Origin: Orthonyx spaldingii
Taxonomy: Eukaryota; Chordata; Aves; Passeriformes; Orthonychidae
Length of the DNA: 64,000 bases
NCBI GenBank assembly: GCA_013397795.1
Contig: VZTJ01004171.1
Span: 305,901 to 369,900 of the forward strand
Direction: 5' to 3'
Each line of letters begins with the position of its first letter. Positions within the stretch are counted from its first letter, which is position 1. The notes under the pieces are model-generated. The model was given only the letters and a program-made list of their open reading frames with translations, searched no databases and was not told the DNA's origin. Positions 1 through 12,052 of the stretch are shown piece after piece. The translations under genes were made by a program, and so were the position numbers.

Positions 1-760
1 ATTTGGATTAATATATTTACCTTCAAATGCTACTCAATACAACATCAACAGTATCATAGAAAAGGAATTTTCAGAGGTTAAATTTCCCAAAGTTGGTGGC
101 ATAGCTAACTTCAGCAGGGGCATAATTATAACAACACTTGGTAATTATGAAGGGAAAAAAAAAATTCCAAAAGTCACACAGGCACTGCAGCAGAATCCAA
201 AGTCATATATTAGCTAATTAGTCATTTTGTACAGCCTATAGGAATATTTTGAACACTGGGCAAGGAGGCAGCTACAGTCATTGTATTAAGCACAAAATGT
301 CCTTCAACTGGTTTCAGGAACCAAAATAAAACAAGGAAAAACTCAAACCCCACTTTTTTTCCAAGCATCTTTCTTATGAGACCACAGGAGGGTGGCAATA
401 CTTGTCACCATTTTCCACTGAAACCCAAAAACTGTCCCATCTTTTCCAAACACCAAAATAAAGAGCATGACTCTAATCTAGCATGTAACCTTTTTTCTGT
501 GAAAGTAGAAGTATTTCTGTAAATTCCTAATTATTAAGGACACTTCCCTGTCCAACCACTCAGGATCCACTCTGGCACTCACTCTTGCACCCACCTGAGC
601 TGGGACCGAGGCCTCTTCACTGCTACACACTCCACATTCACAATCAGACCACATTTCCTTACATCCTCAGCCCCAGACTTCCCACAGTAGCGTCCCAGAT
701 GTCCCAAATCCTAAAATAATTTAATCTTGGTTCAATGCCTAAAGGACAAAATAACAACTT
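1..760. other. AT-rich unique sequence, no gene seen
   Basis: I see no convincing open frame, splice-bounded exon or recognisable repeat in this stretch. It contains short A-runs and CT-rich bits only. Confidence 0.5.
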
Positions 761-837
761 GAGCTGGTGCTTCAGAGGAGGGACCCTGAACAAAGGAGCT
801 CCTGGGATTTTATACCCTCACAGTACAAGTGTGCCAA

Positions 838-1072
838 AATCTGGGCTTCCCCAGCTCCTGCTGTGTCTCTGAGTGTCCGGCCACCCAGCTGGGCCACAGG
901 TTCCTGTGCCCTTTCCTCAGAGGGTCAGTGCCAGGTCACAGCCTCGGGCTCTCCTCACCCAGGGCTCAATCTGCAGCTGGTGCTGCAGCTGCACCCCGAG
1001 CTACGGGCACTACAGGGGTTCCTCAACATAACTTCCTCAGCATCCCTCCCTCCACAGTTGAATCAAGTGTCA
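838..1072. other. GC-rich patch in an AT-rich background
   Basis: Base composition rises sharply here, with blocks such as CAGCTGGTGCTGCAGCTGCA. Two overlapping plus-strand open frames (767-1081 and 829-1092) run through it, but they are low-complexity (Pro, Ser, Ala, Leu) and lack a recognisable motif. The edges are fairly abrupt, which fits an old repeat fragment, a GC-rich exon of an untranslated RNA, or a regulatory block. No function can be assigned from sequence alone. Confidence 0.35.
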
Positions 1073-1796
1073 GCAACATGAACTGGCTTTGATTAGACCA
1101 CATATCTACACATTTACTTAAGAAAGAAGTAATTAAACTTTCACCTTTTTTTCCCTCCCTCCCCAACCAGACTACACGTGTGATTAAGGCAAAATGAATA
1201 CACAAGGTTTAATGCACTGCTTAGCAAGAATTTTTCATTATTCTGGATCAAACATAGTAAGGACCTGAATAAGCAAATCTTTGACTTGAAAGCAGACTGC
1301 TACATATACCTTCCCCTTTTCAAAATAAAAAACCACATCTAGATAGTATATTTTAACAAAACAATGCATTCTAGCAAAGCTATATTTACCTGAAAACATT
1401 CATCTGAGGCTCTGATAGATAGATATATCTCAAATATTAAAAATCTTATTTTTTTTCTTCTTCATAAAGGTAGCAAATATGCTAATAATCTATTTTCTGA
1501 TAGCCATCGCTCCTTTCAGTCTTTCAGTCAAGAACAAGTTACAATTATTTTCATCTATTTTTTTTCTGTAGTGCACCTAAGGGTAAAATATCTACAGTAA
1601 GCCTGATTTCCTCTCACTGACTGATACTGAATTAATAAAAGTCCAACTGCTTTAGTGCATATTTCAATATTCTGTCTTCTATTGCCTCACTATAAACATA
1701 CAATAGCTACATATAAAATAGCTACCCTTTGAGAATGATTTAATTTCAAGAAAAATCATTACTTCTCAAAGTCAAATTAATATAAAAAGGTGCATC

Positions 1797-1842
1797 TAGA
1801 TGATCTTCAGTGGTCTCATTCAACCTCAATGATTGTATGACT
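1797..1842 (+). repeat. short CR1 LINE 3'-end fragment
   Basis: The stretch reads like the conserved end of avian CR1 elements: a GATGATCTT block, then GTCTC, then a diverged CAACCT-CAATGATT-TATGA terminus. Only the last roughly 45 bases are recognisable. CR1 copies are usually truncated at the 5' end, so this is normal. It lies about 140 bases upstream of a second CR1 tail in the same orientation. Confidence 0.5.
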
Positions 1843-1984
1843 GCTTAAGTTTTTCCCCCAAATTATTTTTCTCCAATAGACAGCTTCACAACTGTGTAGA
1901 TCTGGTATTTACTGTAGAACAACAGAAATATTTTTTCTTTGAAAGGGCACTTAAACAATTCAACAGAATGTCAGAAAAGCAGTA

Positions 1985-2139
1985 GAGCCACCATCCCTGG
2001 AGGTATTTAAAAGATGTGTGGATGTGGCACTTTGGGACTTTGTGGATGGACACTTAGTGATCGACTTGGCAGTGCTGAGTCAGTGTTTGGACTCGATTTA
2101 GAGGTCTTTTCCAGCCTTAATGTTTCTATCATTCTTTGA
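1985..2139 (+). repeat. CR1 LINE 3'-end fragment
   Basis: This copy carries the typical CR1 3' region: CCACCATCCCTGGAGGTATT, then GTGTGGATGTGGCACTT, GGACTCGATTTAGAGGTCTT, and the degenerate terminal ATTCT-TGATG repeat. The element is truncated at its 5' end and has no reverse transcriptase region. The orientation is given by the terminal repeat at the right end. The match to CR1 is from memory of the family consensus; many mismatches indicate an old copy. Confidence 0.85.
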
Positions 2140-5100
2140 TGCAGTGCCTAAGAACAGATGCTAAAACACTATTATCATTATCATTACTGTTATTTACTTG
2201 ACTGTTGAAAGGCAGAGGTCACTGCTTTAACTGGCATTGGTAGAATATATGGATTTCAAAACAAATGCTTTAAAATTATGTTTAGAGTAAATGAATTTTG
2301 TATGCTGTAGTGGTTTAATATGTTTTCCTTATCCAGATTGTACCATCTTATCACAGAGAGCTGAAATGTTTAGCCTTATGGATTGAAAATTCAAAATACC
2401 AAACAAAGCTTTTTAAATTTAAGAATGCATTCTGCATATATTACATTTGACTATATATGTGTGTATATATATACATGCATATTTACACATACAATTTCTC
2501 CCGTATGAATAGAAATTGATGAGATATATTTCAATTCTCTATTTTAAAAGAGTAAAGAAAAATTAATTTTTTTAAATTCTTAATTTCTGATTTCTTAATT
2601 CTTCTAAATAAAACTGAAAGACAGGCTCTTTTCTGACTGGTAGTTTTGTGATTTTTGAGCTGCAGTCAGCATGCGTTACTTTGGCTGTATTTTCAGAAAT
2701 GCCACTTGATTTTCAAAAACGTCAAGAATGTGTTCAAACTCTGTAAATACAGTTATCTTGGAATCTGTGCACCACAAAAGATAAGATTTCTATCATTTCT
2801 AGGTTAAATTTGAGTTCTTTGTATGTGCAGGCCAGAAAACAACTGGCTTACAGTAATTTCGGTCAATGGCAGGTAACAATGTGTGTCTGTACCAATATTT
2901 GAGGATTGCCCTGTAAACTTCAGGTGTATGGTAATTAAAACAGCACAAGGGCCTGAAGAAATAAGTTTCCTATATTTTTTTTTAAATTATTCACCTGAAG
3001 CTGATAGAATAATAATCTCCGTACCCCTCTAAAAGATAAAAGATATTAAATGCTATTCACCATTTCAGACATATTTAATCTTCATGTAAAAACACCTATT
3101 GGACAAGAAGTCTGATCATCTGTCACAATAAAAGCATTCAAATATTTTATAATAAGAGAGGAAAAGTTAGAAAGTCTTTATTTTATAGGGAATTATGAGT
3201 ATAACTAATGTCACTAAGAGTAACAAGTTGAATGAAACAATAAAAACTAGCAGACAATTAAGACTTAATTCCTAAAGTAAGCAACACCACCTTTTATTAT
3301 TCCTATATTGCTTTTTGAAGGATATCACACCAATGTTTCACCCATGGTTCTACTGCCAAGTTTCAATTAGCTACTGTTCTGAGCAAAGCTGGCAAACACA
3401 ATTCTAAACTTAATTTATCACTTCAAATAAGTGAGTAAATTCAACATATGGGCCAACTCACTAGCAAAGCTTCTGTCCCATTACTGGCATATACTGCATA
3501 TGCAATTAAATTTCACGTGAAATAAACAAAGTATCCTGGTGCGCCAGATGTAAATATTTAAATTCTCTTCTTTAATACTAGATATTAACAAAATGCCAGT
3601 AAACATTCAAAAACAAAATCAGTTTTAATGAACTGCATCAAGACCTTTTTTAAAAAAGAAGTCAGCTAGCAATTAGTTTTTAATTGCATGTCTCCATGTC
3701 ATCTTAATTAGTAGCAGATTATAATTCTTGGTTTGGCCTATTAGTTTCTCAGCATGACTGGTTTTGGTTTATACTATTTTAAGATAATTCAGTATTACAT
3801 TTTTCAGATTGGCTATAATTTAGTTATTTAATTACAGTACATTGCTCCAGCCAGTAGCAATCCCAAGAGAAATAATCATCAAACTAGAGTTGTGTACACA
3901 TTGAAGGTGTGCTGTGATTTTTCTGAATATCTAAATAATATTACATATTATGAGCTAACTGAAGAGTTCCATTTAACAGCATAATCGCAATAATTATTAA
4001 GTTCTACTAAAGATGAATGAAATAATTATCATTAAACATCTACTTGTTTATGGTTTGTTCACATGCTACACATACTAGAATGGTGTGGCTGCCTTTAAAA
4101 ACTGTAGCTATAGGAGCTATATAAACTAGTTCAAAAATAATAGTAATAACAATAAAAAACCCCAAAACAACCCAAATCCACCCTCAAACTGCAAATAGAC
4201 ATCCGGGGAACAGAAGTACAACAGAAAGGGATGTTTGGAATATGATCTATAATATACAGCATAGAGTAGGCACAACAATTCTGTTCGGCCTCAGAAGGGC
4301 AGGTGCTGCCTGTGCATGCATCCTACTGTGCCAGTATGGGAAAGGATGCGTGTGTAGCCTTGGAAGGGATGAAGTTTAGCTCTGGCTCTACCCTTTGCAG
4401 AAGTCATTCACTGCAGCTTGTCATTCACTATAGCTCTCACACAAATGCTGAGGAGTTGTATCAAAACAGGTGACCTGAGTAGAGGAACCAGTTTGACTAC
4501 TTTAGGTCTCCCCTTGACAATATCATTTGAACAGCAAAAGATAATGCAGGTGGTAACAGGCTATAGGGCTTTTCTGTGAAGCAAATGCTACAGGGAGAGT
4601 GCTGAAAGATGCACTCACAGGGGAAGTGTAAGGAACTATCATTCCCACAGGCCTGGGAAAGAGCTACTGGAGTTAGCAGAAGCAAATCTGTATTTTGATG
4701 ATGCTGACATAGCTGAGTACTTTACTATTTCCATTCTCCTTTGTCTTCCTTCTAAAACCTGGGTCAAAGAAGGAATAGGAAATTCCTGGAATTCAATCTA
4801 AATGCCATCAAAACAAAACAATACATTTTTGATGCAGTATAGGTAGTATTTACCCTGAGCAAATGAAGAACATAATGTTTACTTTCCTCTACATTCTTTC
4901 TCTCTGCAGAAGCAAAATAATGTCACAAAGGAGAACACCTTTGATTTCTGTGGCAACTGTTTACCATAGAATACTAGTTAGGTGGGATTTAGCCCACTAT
5001 AAATAATATTATAAGATTAGATACTAGATCTCACTTACTAAAAACATCATTAAAACTCTCTTTACACTGAACTTGGAGCAGGGTCAGCATTCTGATGCAT

Positions 5101-8100
5101 AGGAAGAAAAGCAATGATATCTACTCAAATGATGGCCTAAATAAATATCCATGGAGATGGTGATATATAGGAATGGGAGATAAAGTAGAATAAAATGTTC
5201 TTATAGACAGACTTACTGGTAACACTGGAATGTTTAGTAAAATAGAAGCAAAAAACTTCAGTATTACCCCAAGAATTACTGTAAGCAACCAAAACCTGTG
5301 TAAATTATTTTCATGAATGGCACTGAAGAGTAACCTTGGCATTCATCAAAAAAGGGAAAGTATATGAAATTTCACCTGTTGGTAGAGAGAAGGAAAAATA
5401 TCTGCTAGGTGTTCTTTATGGTTCATAATTACATGCTGTTCAAACTTCACTGCTATGCAGTAAATAGACCCCACAATCAAAACTATCACCTCTTACAACC
5501 AGTAACCGCAATTTACCTCTGTGAGCTTTTCATAAGAAACTTTTATAAAGATTTCTGAGTAACATGATTCTCTTCTTATAAACAATGCTGACTTTATTTT
5601 AGCTAAGAGCCTTAAAAGATAAGCAGATTTCACCACTGCTTGCTTCAAACCATCAGAAACCACTGTTGTGTGCTTTTAAGCTCACTTCTTGTTTTGCTGA
5701 ATTTAGCACGTGTCAGTAGATGATTGCAAATTGATGCATGGGCAGGTAACAGGCTGAGATCCTTTGTACTTGGAACAGCAGAAACAAGAAACTAAGATTG
5801 CCTCCTGCCCAAGCAGCGCACAATCTAAGCCTAAGATGAGACTAAAGACAGACTGGAAAGTATGGAAGCCATTTCCAGCACTGCCAAGAAAAAAAATAGA
5901 GTCCTCATATTATATGTGCCCTATTAAATTCGTTTAAGACATTTCTGCATTTCCCTGACTACATGAACTCATGATTTCTAGCAATCTTTGTCATGGCATC
6001 TTATGAAGCTTGAGATGCCCAGCATGACAAAGCATGGCACCCATGCCACCCCAAAGCTGCCTCCTGGTTCTGCCTTGCTACAAGCCTTGGCCTGGAATGC
6101 AGCTGCTGTAGCAAATGTCTTCTTTGCCACAGTGCACTCACTGCTCCTTACAGTACTGGCTTCCATGGGTACCCGTGATGAGTTGAATTTAACCCATTCC
6201 CCACTTTTTCACTGTTTTTAAGGTGTGGGCTGGTTTAGGTACAAGTATCCTGCTATGGAGCATAGAACGAGCAAAGTGCCACTCTTCACTATGCTTCTCC
6301 AAGTGAAGGGTCTGGTTAAGGTGGATAATAACCACTGAGAACCTTCTCTTTGAGCTATGACTCCTGTTTGTCCCACACGTGGACAATTAAGCTTCTCAAG
6401 TATTTGGGGATTTCTGAAGCTGAAAAGCAGTAAAAGTGAGGCTTATAGTCCTCACTCACTCACAACTGCCATTAGTGATAGCCTTGAGAAGAGATTTTCC
6501 TAAATAAAAAGAACAGATTTTTTTTTCACAACAAATGCATGTCATTTTTACTTATTTTCAGTCCAACAGGAAATTGCAAAAAATCCCTAGCATTTTAAAA
6601 AAAGAAATCTGTTCTAAGGGAAATTAGCAGTTTTGCAAGGTAAAACAAGTACCTTCTTTTGTAAGCTCCAAAAATTGTAAATTTTGAAAGCCTTAATCAA
6701 ATTTAAATGCCAAAGATGTGTAGAGACTAGAACTCTTAGCAGAATTAATTAGCTTGGAATGTAATATTGCCATAGATTTAAAAGCAAATAACAAAGACAA
6801 CAATATATTTCACAATCAGCAAAAACTTTGTAGACGTCAGCACAGGAAAAAATAAAAGGAACATATAGATAATGATTCCATAACTGAATATCTTCTTAAA
6901 ATACTTTCTTCTACATAGAATGAGATCATATTTTTTCACTGATGAAAATACCTGTAGCTTTTGCCTTTCCTTGATATTATATGTAAGATCTCACACTGTT
7001 TGGATCACAAAACAGTGATTAAATCAAAGCCCTTTGTTTGACTACCTTCTCCACAAAAGCAAACATACCCACTCTCCATAAGACTGCTTCTCTGTCCAGG
7101 CTTAATAATCATAGTATTTGTAATAACAGAAAGAAGATTTTAGTTACTGATACACTGGACCCAAAATAAATAGGAATTTATAGCTGTCCCACTAAAACCT
7201 TGAACCAACAGTGAGTAGGACATGACCCAGTTAACAGCTGAACCAAAACCACAGTGGAATATCCAGGGCCCTATTTCTCTTTCCTATGAAATCATGAACA
7301 AAGACTAATGCTGAAACAAATTGGCTAATGAGGAAAGAGAGAATGAGATTCTGATCCACAGTAACTGGAGACGTTCTGGCAGCAGCTTCCCTTCAAAGCG
7401 CTTCAGCTCAACATCTTCCTCCGGTTTCTACTGAAAAAGCAATTATACATTGAAGGCTACAGAAGAACAGACTTGCTTTTAGGGCATCAGAAATGTTTTG
7501 ACATGGGTTCTAAACAAAACACGTGCAATGCATACAAAGCCATGCGAAAAACCTGCTTGGTTTAGTGTTTCATTACAAACTGGGAACCCAGCCCACATTA
7601 ACTGAAAGGTTCACATACTTTTTGTATGAACTTGGGCCAAGGTATGTTACAGTTTCACATCAAAACCTGTCAGAAATTTGTGGGTTTTGCATGGTTGCAA
7701 TGTGAAATTGGGTGAAACCAGTATTTTACTTGGAGTCCTGGGATCCAGCTAAATCCAAACAACCCAAAATTCAATGAACATAAAGGCAGTAGATTAAAGT
7801 CTTTTAAAAAAATTTATAAACCCACCAAGTTTTGCACAGCTGTGAATGGAACCTCTTTTTCAGATCATCCAACACTGATCAAATGTCAAGGAGAGAGTTT
7901 ACAAGTCTTGCAGTCTTTGAAAAACCTGTATTCATTAAGCTCTGACACAGTTCAGTTGAAACTGGTGTATCTGGTGGACAACACTACTCAAGCTTCAGTG
8001 TTACTTTCACAGACTTTTCCTAAACTGGTTGAAAAAGAAATTAAGCTGAATTATATAACTATATTTTACATGTAATTAAGACTATTTGCTAACACACTCA

Positions 8101-9400
8101 CACATAACACATCTGCTGCCAATCATGACAAAAGTTCCTAAAGTTAGAAAAGTTAATGTAACTTCTTCCAGGAAAGACATGAATACAAGGGAATAGAAAG
8201 ACTAGCTTATGATTTAGAGGAAGTGATAGACTGTGACTACTGCCTAGAACCTTGTGTAGACACTTATACCTATTAAGGAAAGATAGTAAAATGGCAGTCC
8301 AAATGTAACAAATCAAAAGGGCAGGAGCTTTTCTCTTTTTATGATCTGACCTGCAGAGAACAGTACTGCAAGACTCAGGCCAGGAGAAAATTCAGTTTCA
8401 TGCTGACAAGGTCATATGCTTCAAATTCTGCAAAGAAGTATTCTAAAACCATTCCATGAATACAGGAAGAGGAATACTAGTTTATAAAATTAAAAATGTA
8501 ACTTATTTGATCCAACTGATTAAAAAACCAATTCAAAACAGCATTAATATCGAGACTGCAGAAAAACAGTAGCACTCAAACTGAGTTGACTTGTGAAATG
8601 TGAATATGTGCTAGAGGGTGGTACATAGATTCTTTGTCAAGTTAAGAGAATTGTGGTATAAAGGGGACAGAAGTTATATGGTTTGGATTAATTACTAACT
8701 TCAGTTTTTATTTCTATGAAATACATCCTGCATTGTCTGAGGTTAAATTTAGGCTGTTAATCTACCTTAAAACCAAACTCCTAACCCAATTTAGAAGTAT
8801 TTACTGTCTCATGTTCATAAATATGCATTAAGAAGTCAACTATGATTTGCTTGCTATCACTTTTCACACCTGTATTTAAGGGGTAACTACTGGATAAGGT
8901 TGGAGTAAATGTAGCCAAATTAGATGTTTTCAGAGGGATTGGGCATGATAGGCTGCATTTCAGAATACTGTATCAAACTGCCAATGAAAACTCAAAGCCA
9001 TAAATAGTTCTCTTTAAAAAGCCATGGCAAACAGGAAAGGTACTTTTAAAAAATGAGAGAAGGACATAGAAATGTAAACCAAATGGCTTAAGTTCAATAT
9101 TCAGAAAAACACTGGGATAAATTAAACTATTAATAAGCTATAAACACATGAAAGTTAACATTCAGAACAGATCTGTCAAAAATACCAACCCAAAATCTCA
9201 ACAAAGTGAGCTATATTTCTAAAATGTACTCTGAAAATCAAAAATCTCTCTAAACTCTGTAGAGTGAGAGATACACTAACTGATATCTATTACGGGAAGA
9301 TTGGTTCACTGTGAAAAAGGTTTTCCATTGAAAAAAGTTAGAAGATTGATAATTTTGTACTTCATTGTGTCACCCTAGTTTTACAGTTCTACTTCAAAGC
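2140..9400. other. long AT-rich stretch without an identifiable gene
   Basis: Open frames here are 60-77 codons, on both strands, with no domain I recognise and no consistent splice pairing. There is a small TA/TG-rich microsatellite near 2450-2490. An A/C-rich run lies at about 4148-4190. A homeodomain-site-rich block at 3650-4035 is listed separately. Nothing else stands out. Confidence 0.45.
3650..4035. promoter_or_regulatory. possible conserved noncoding block rich in TAATTA-type sites
   Basis: The block packs homeodomain-type cores (CAATTAG, TTAATTAG, ATTTAATTA, AATAATTA, AATAATTATCATTA) at short spacing, has few homopolymers and lacks open frames. That texture resembles ultraconserved or enhancer elements of vertebrate developmental loci. 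High AT content alone raises the expected number of such cores, so this is a hypothesis only. Conservation across birds and mammals would be the deciding fact. Confidence 0.2.
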
Positions 9401-9428
9401 TGTGAGACAAGGAAAACAAGAGAAATAC

Positions 9429-9597
9429 TTAGATAGCTTCTGCTTTGGGAGATGGGAAGAAGCAAATATATTTCCTCATATAAACCCAAAGAACTGAAAA
9501 TTGTAGAAGTTTGTGGAGACAAAAATGATTTCCCTCCTCTAATGCAAAGAACAGTAGCACAGTTTCTTCCATAAAACCTAAAAACACCATGATATCC
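9429..9597 (-). CDS. weak candidate terminal exon, unknown protein
   Basis: On the minus strand a good 3' splice site (pyrimidine tract ending CTACTTTTGCAG) is followed by an open frame of 55 codons and a TAA. In the phase with one leading base it starts DIMVFLGFMEETVLLFFALE and ends PSPKAEAI, leucine- and phenylalanine-rich and possibly helical. A second frame across the same bases is also open, so the choice is uncertain. It could be the last exon of the same transcript as the candidate at 11788-11881, but nothing ties the two together. I recognise no family. Confidence 0.18.
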
Positions 9598-11787
9598 CTG
9601 CAAAAGTAGAAATTTAGGCTGCCCTTGAATCTCTCCCTCACCAAAGTTCAGCACATTTCAAGCAGAAAGAGCACAAGAGCCAGCTGACATTCAGTGATGG
9701 TTCACAGCACTGAAAAGCTTCTACAAATGCCATTTCTACACACAGAAGCCAAGTAAGGAGGAAAAAAATTTAGTTTGTTTATCCCTCTGACCATTAAAGC
9801 ATAACATCAACATAAGCAGATTGTTTCTTATCCAGTGGGTTTCTTGCTTTTGTTTGCTTCTGTAACAGGTTCTAAACATTTTTTGTGGTTTAAGTAACCC
9901 AGGTCTGTAAGAATTTTCATGCAACAAACCACAAATTCCACATTCACACTTGATGTGTCTTGCTCTGAGAGCCAATAAACTGAGAGGAAAAAATTACACT
10001 GTGCTGTTTGATCCTTGTACTGTGCTTATTCTAGAAGAGGATTTTTCAAATTCACACCTAGAGACAATACCACTTCACAACTCTGAGTGATCAAAGTGTA
10101 GAAAGAAGAAGAGCCTCTCTCAAAGGCCTAAAACAGAGAGACATATCTTTATAGTCTTATACTCGTGTTATGATGATAAAGTACACCTGAGGTATATAAA
10201 TTTTTTCACGCTCAGGCAATCTGAGCCTTCTGTGTAATTGCTGCTGAATTGATCCTTATAAAGACAGTTGTGAAACAACTTGTTTCTACTGTGCATTTGC
10301 CATGAGTGCTTCAGCATCATGAATTCACTCAATTCATTGCCTTGGCTTTCTAAAACTAAAGCCCAGGTAAATTGCTAAGGTCCTTGGCTTTTTAGATACC
10401 ACATTTAGACAGCAGCAAGGTTTCCACCTTATTTTTTTTTACGCTGTATCATTTCAAGCAAATATCCAAAGTCAGAGAATGCACCATCTGGAATGCAGTT
10501 TGCCTAATTGGTGCTCCCTGTGGCACTTATGAACCATGTGTTTTGGGATAAGTGTTCACAATTGGATTTTATGGGAATACTACCTGGGAGGATTGTTTGA
10601 CACTTGCATCATTAAAATTAGTAAGATCTATTGGAATGAAGGCAAGCCTGAAGAATTATAAATGCCTTAATATTACTTAGTTTAATCTTAATGTCCCAAA
10701 TTCTGTAAAGAAATTATGTCCAAAAGGCTTCTCTTTCTTGCCTTTTCCATTTTGAAATCTAATGGTATCTTTACAAAAGTGAAAGAATAGGTAGATAGAA
10801 TGAAAATATTTTAATATATAGTTTTTAATATTCTCACTTAGCTCAAGCAAGTTCCCACAATGCTATAGATATACCTGTATTCTAACCGTATCTAACAGAA
10901 CTAAACAGATACCTAGACTTATACCTAGTATTTATATAATAGTGAAACAGATAAATCTTTATCTATGGTCTCTATTACTGGTATAGTTAGCTCACTCAAA
11001 TATGTTAATCCTCAGTATCTAGTGCATGGGAATGAACTTATCCCAGGCAAACTGGTACCACCTGGAGAAAATGCTGTTCTGGGTTTTGAGGAAAAAGAAC
11101 ACAGTTCCTCCTATGTTTCAGTTTTATCTTTGACAATGCATTAAAAAAATAAAGAAAATTAAAGTGAGTCCTTACAGAGAGTTTAGAAAATCAGCCTTGT
11201 ATTACAATCAACCTTGTAACCAATGGTCATTAATCTTCCCTCATATTTGTTTTGGTAACAAGAACTCAAGTAACACAACATAGTAGAAGTATAATTCTAG
11301 ATTTTAGAGTCAATTGGAAAATTTGGAGGTATGCTTTTACTGGTGTTTTCCAGGTCAATATTTTAGGGAGAATGCTTGATTCTGGAGAGGTTCCTCAGAA
11401 AAAAAAGTCAACAGAATCCTGCCTTGCTTTTTTTAGCTTACTCTCTTACTGAATTCCTCAGCAGCTGCATTCCTAAATCTGCAGCTCCATGCCAAAGACT
11501 GTCACAGGGTCAGGCTTTCAGTATCCAATGCTGCACAGGCATCCTGCTAGACCATGCTGGGGTTTCAGTCCCTCTTATGTTCCAGTATATTTAGCTTTCC
11601 CTACCAATACATGCCTCACTGAGCATTCAGGCTTAAGGCACAGCTGGGACTCTTTGAACATTTTCACACAAGTGTGTGAAAGGAAATGTGATACACACGT
11701 CAGTCCAGCAGGCAGAAAAGCATATTCCATAATGACAAACAATGAGAGTGCAAAAAAAAAAAAAGAAAAAAAAGACTGTTGTCCTAC

Positions 11788-11881
11788 CTCATAATTTGGT
11801 CGTAATTTCTTCCAGGCACAGTTAATAATTACATGGGTTCCTTCTGGAGCAGTGGAGAGCCATGTACTACACTGCTCCTTT
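11788..11881 (-). CDS. candidate internal exon, unknown protein
   Basis: On the minus strand a strong acceptor (TTATTTGGGCTCTGGTCATCTCAG) precedes 94 bases ending in a donor-like TATGAG/GTAGGA. With one leading base the exon gives 31 codons, including STAPEGTHVIINCAWKKL, and runs in phase 2 to 0. The peptide has a balanced, protein-like composition, but 31 open codons are not significant by themselves. Two upstream minus-strand stretches (14794-14885 and 15439-15473) can be joined in phase; they are too short to rely on. No family recognised. Confidence 0.28.
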
Positions 11882-11944
11882 CTGAGATGACCAGAGCCCA
11901 AATAAGATTCAGAGACACCTCAGCTGTGCCCTAGCTTTTATGTC

Positions 11945-12052
11945 TTGAGGAAAAAACCCAAAAAAACCCAAATGAAAAAACCCAGCCAACGAAAAAACAA
12001 CAACCAAAAAAACTCCCAAACCAGCAACAAAAAACCAAAAAACCTACCACCA
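11945..12052. repeat. A/C-rich low-complexity patch
   Basis: The plus strand is almost pure A and C, with irregular AAAAACCC and CAACAA words. It follows an A-rich run at 11751-11772. It is not a perfect microsatellite and has no target-site duplication I can see. Similar patches recur near 25.35, 32.41 and 49.41 kb. Confidence 0.75.
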
